Below, one piece after another: positions 11,197-11,790 of a stretch of 11,790 nucleotides of DNA. Both the position numbers and the translations under genes were made by a program. The DNA is from CAZQLW01 sp964639875 (GTDB taxonomy: Archaea > Nanobdellota > Nanobdellia > Woesearchaeales > GW2011-AR9): positions 1 to 11,790 of the forward strand of contig CAZXEM010000033.1 of NCBI GenBank assembly GCA_964639875.1, written 5' to 3'. Under the pieces are notes generated by a model. The model was not told the DNA's origin and did not search any database. It saw only the letters and a program-made list of their open reading frames with translations. Position 1 is the first letter of the stretch. Each line of letters begins with the position of its first letter.

Positions 11197-11790
11197 ATGC
11201 CAAACTTAATAATTCTAGAAGAAAAAGAAGTTAAAGCCAAAGGTTTAAATCAGGATAATAAAGTTAATCTGGATAAACTTAACAATTACATTTTTGAAGA
11301 AGATTACAGAAATCTTAATTTAATAAATAATATTGAAGTCCATTTTAAAAATGAAAACATAACTTTACTTTATCCCGGATGTGGGGTAGACATTCTTTTT
11401 CCATTATTTTATTTAGAAAAATTGTTTCCAAAGGTTAACGAAACAAAATTAATTTTTATTGATGTTGAAAACTGTTTAGGAACAATTAAAACTATTCTTG
11501 ACGATTTAGGAATCAGTTTCAAAGAGAACATAAAGATATTTAAGAAAAATGAAAATGAGCAAATTAGTTTTTATTGGAACGAGAAACTAATAAAACTAGA
11601 ATTCATTCATAAAAATGTAGGGCTGCTTCTCGATAACCTTCCAAATTATAATATTTATTTTGAGAAAGCTTTCCGAATAATGAAAGATGACATTACGGAT
11701 TATGAGGATAAAATATTTACTAAACTAGATCAGAACGGAATTCTTATCAGCGATTCAGGGTTTAGTAACTTTCCTCTGAAAAGAATAGAA
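11197..11790 (+). CDS. Methyltransferase-like protein, 3' end cut by window
   Basis: 198 codons are readable and the frame is still open at the window end. Residues about 54-63 (ITLLYPGCGVDIL region) look like motif I of a Rossmann-fold SAM-dependent methyltransferase, with the Gly-rich turn GCG. LIFIDVE (about 85-91) fits the end of strand 2 with its acidic residue. NVGLLLDNLP (about 142-151) and GILISDSGFSNFPL (about 182-195) fit later core strands. The first 50 residues look like a separate, Asn-rich helical lead. The substrate cannot be told; no N-P-P-Y or D-P-P-Y motif is seen, so it is not an obvious N6-adenine or N5-glutamine enzyme. The ATG lies behind A-rich sequence without a binding site; CTATAATTTG at 11151-11160 could be its TATA box. 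It diverges from the tRNA gene. Confidence 0.7.
   Translation, partial: MPNLIILEEKEVKAKGLNQDNKVNLDKLNNYIFEEDYRNLNLINNIEVHFKNENITLLYPGCGVDILFPLFYLEKLFPKVNETKLIFIDVENCLGTIKTILDDLGISFKENIKIFKKNENEQISFYWNEKLIKLEFIHKNVGLLLDNLPNYNIYFEKAFRIMKDDITDYEDKIFTKLDQNGILISDSGFSNFPLKRIE

Noticed and set aside
1..11790. CRISPR array, transposon or prophage
   Set aside because: No regularly spaced repeats, transposase, integrase or phage structural genes seen; the repeats present are single pairs in intergenic DNA.

Overview
The window looks like AT-rich chromosomal DNA from an archaeon, most likely a DPANN lineage of the Woesearchaeota/Pacearchaeota type. The archaeal signs are a short Sec61-beta, the archaeal nascent-chain protein NAC, archaeal-type SecF and SecD in the order secF-secD, a tRNA with bulge-helix-bulge introns, and TATA-box promoters about 25-30 bases before the start codon of several genes with no ribosome binding site (leaderless mRNAs). 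The finer lineage assignment is inference from gene style, especially a small anchored protein with a KGQITIF start.

Layout. 1-136: probable 3' end of a plus-strand gene, with two small palindromes. 148-2510 (minus): two-gene operon of a membrane-anchored pilin-like protein and a secreted 513-aa beta-rich protein whose last part looks like a beta-barrel or beta-sheet domain ending in Trp. 2511-2661: divergent promoter region with a hairpin and a 17-base direct repeat. 2662-3184 (plus): sec61-beta and NAC, too close to be anything but one operon. 3239-4254 (plus): two unknown helical proteins that align with each other as diverged paralogues. 4295-4735 (minus): Lrp/AsnC regulator with a palindromic operator candidate at its own promoter. 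4903-6798 (plus): two unknown small proteins, a doubtful 36-codon frame, and asnA (ammonia-dependent asparagine synthetase, bacterial type). 6886-8183 (plus): a MinD/ParA-like ATPase and a four-helix membrane protein. 8234-10731 (minus): secF then secD, converging on the membrane-protein gene. 10775-10846: two hairpins with no assigned role. 10874-11042 (minus): tRNA-Arg(UCU) with two introns, one at the usual 37/38 site and one of 76 bases in the T-loop at 59/60. 11197-11790 (plus): start of a methyltransferase-like gene cut by the window end.

Shared themes. Protein export and nascent-chain handling recur (Sec61-beta, NAC, SecF, SecD), next to a secreted product and an anchored pilin-like protein. 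An Lrp/AsnC regulator lies divergent from a cluster ending in asnA, recalling the asnC-asnA pair of enterobacteria. No CRISPR array, transposase, integrase or clear defence system was seen. The most striking item is the doubly interrupted tRNA-Arg; the other candidates for undescribed biology are the paralogous helical pair, the beta-barrel-like secreted protein, the unknown genes ahead of asnA, and the hairpin next to the secF promoter.
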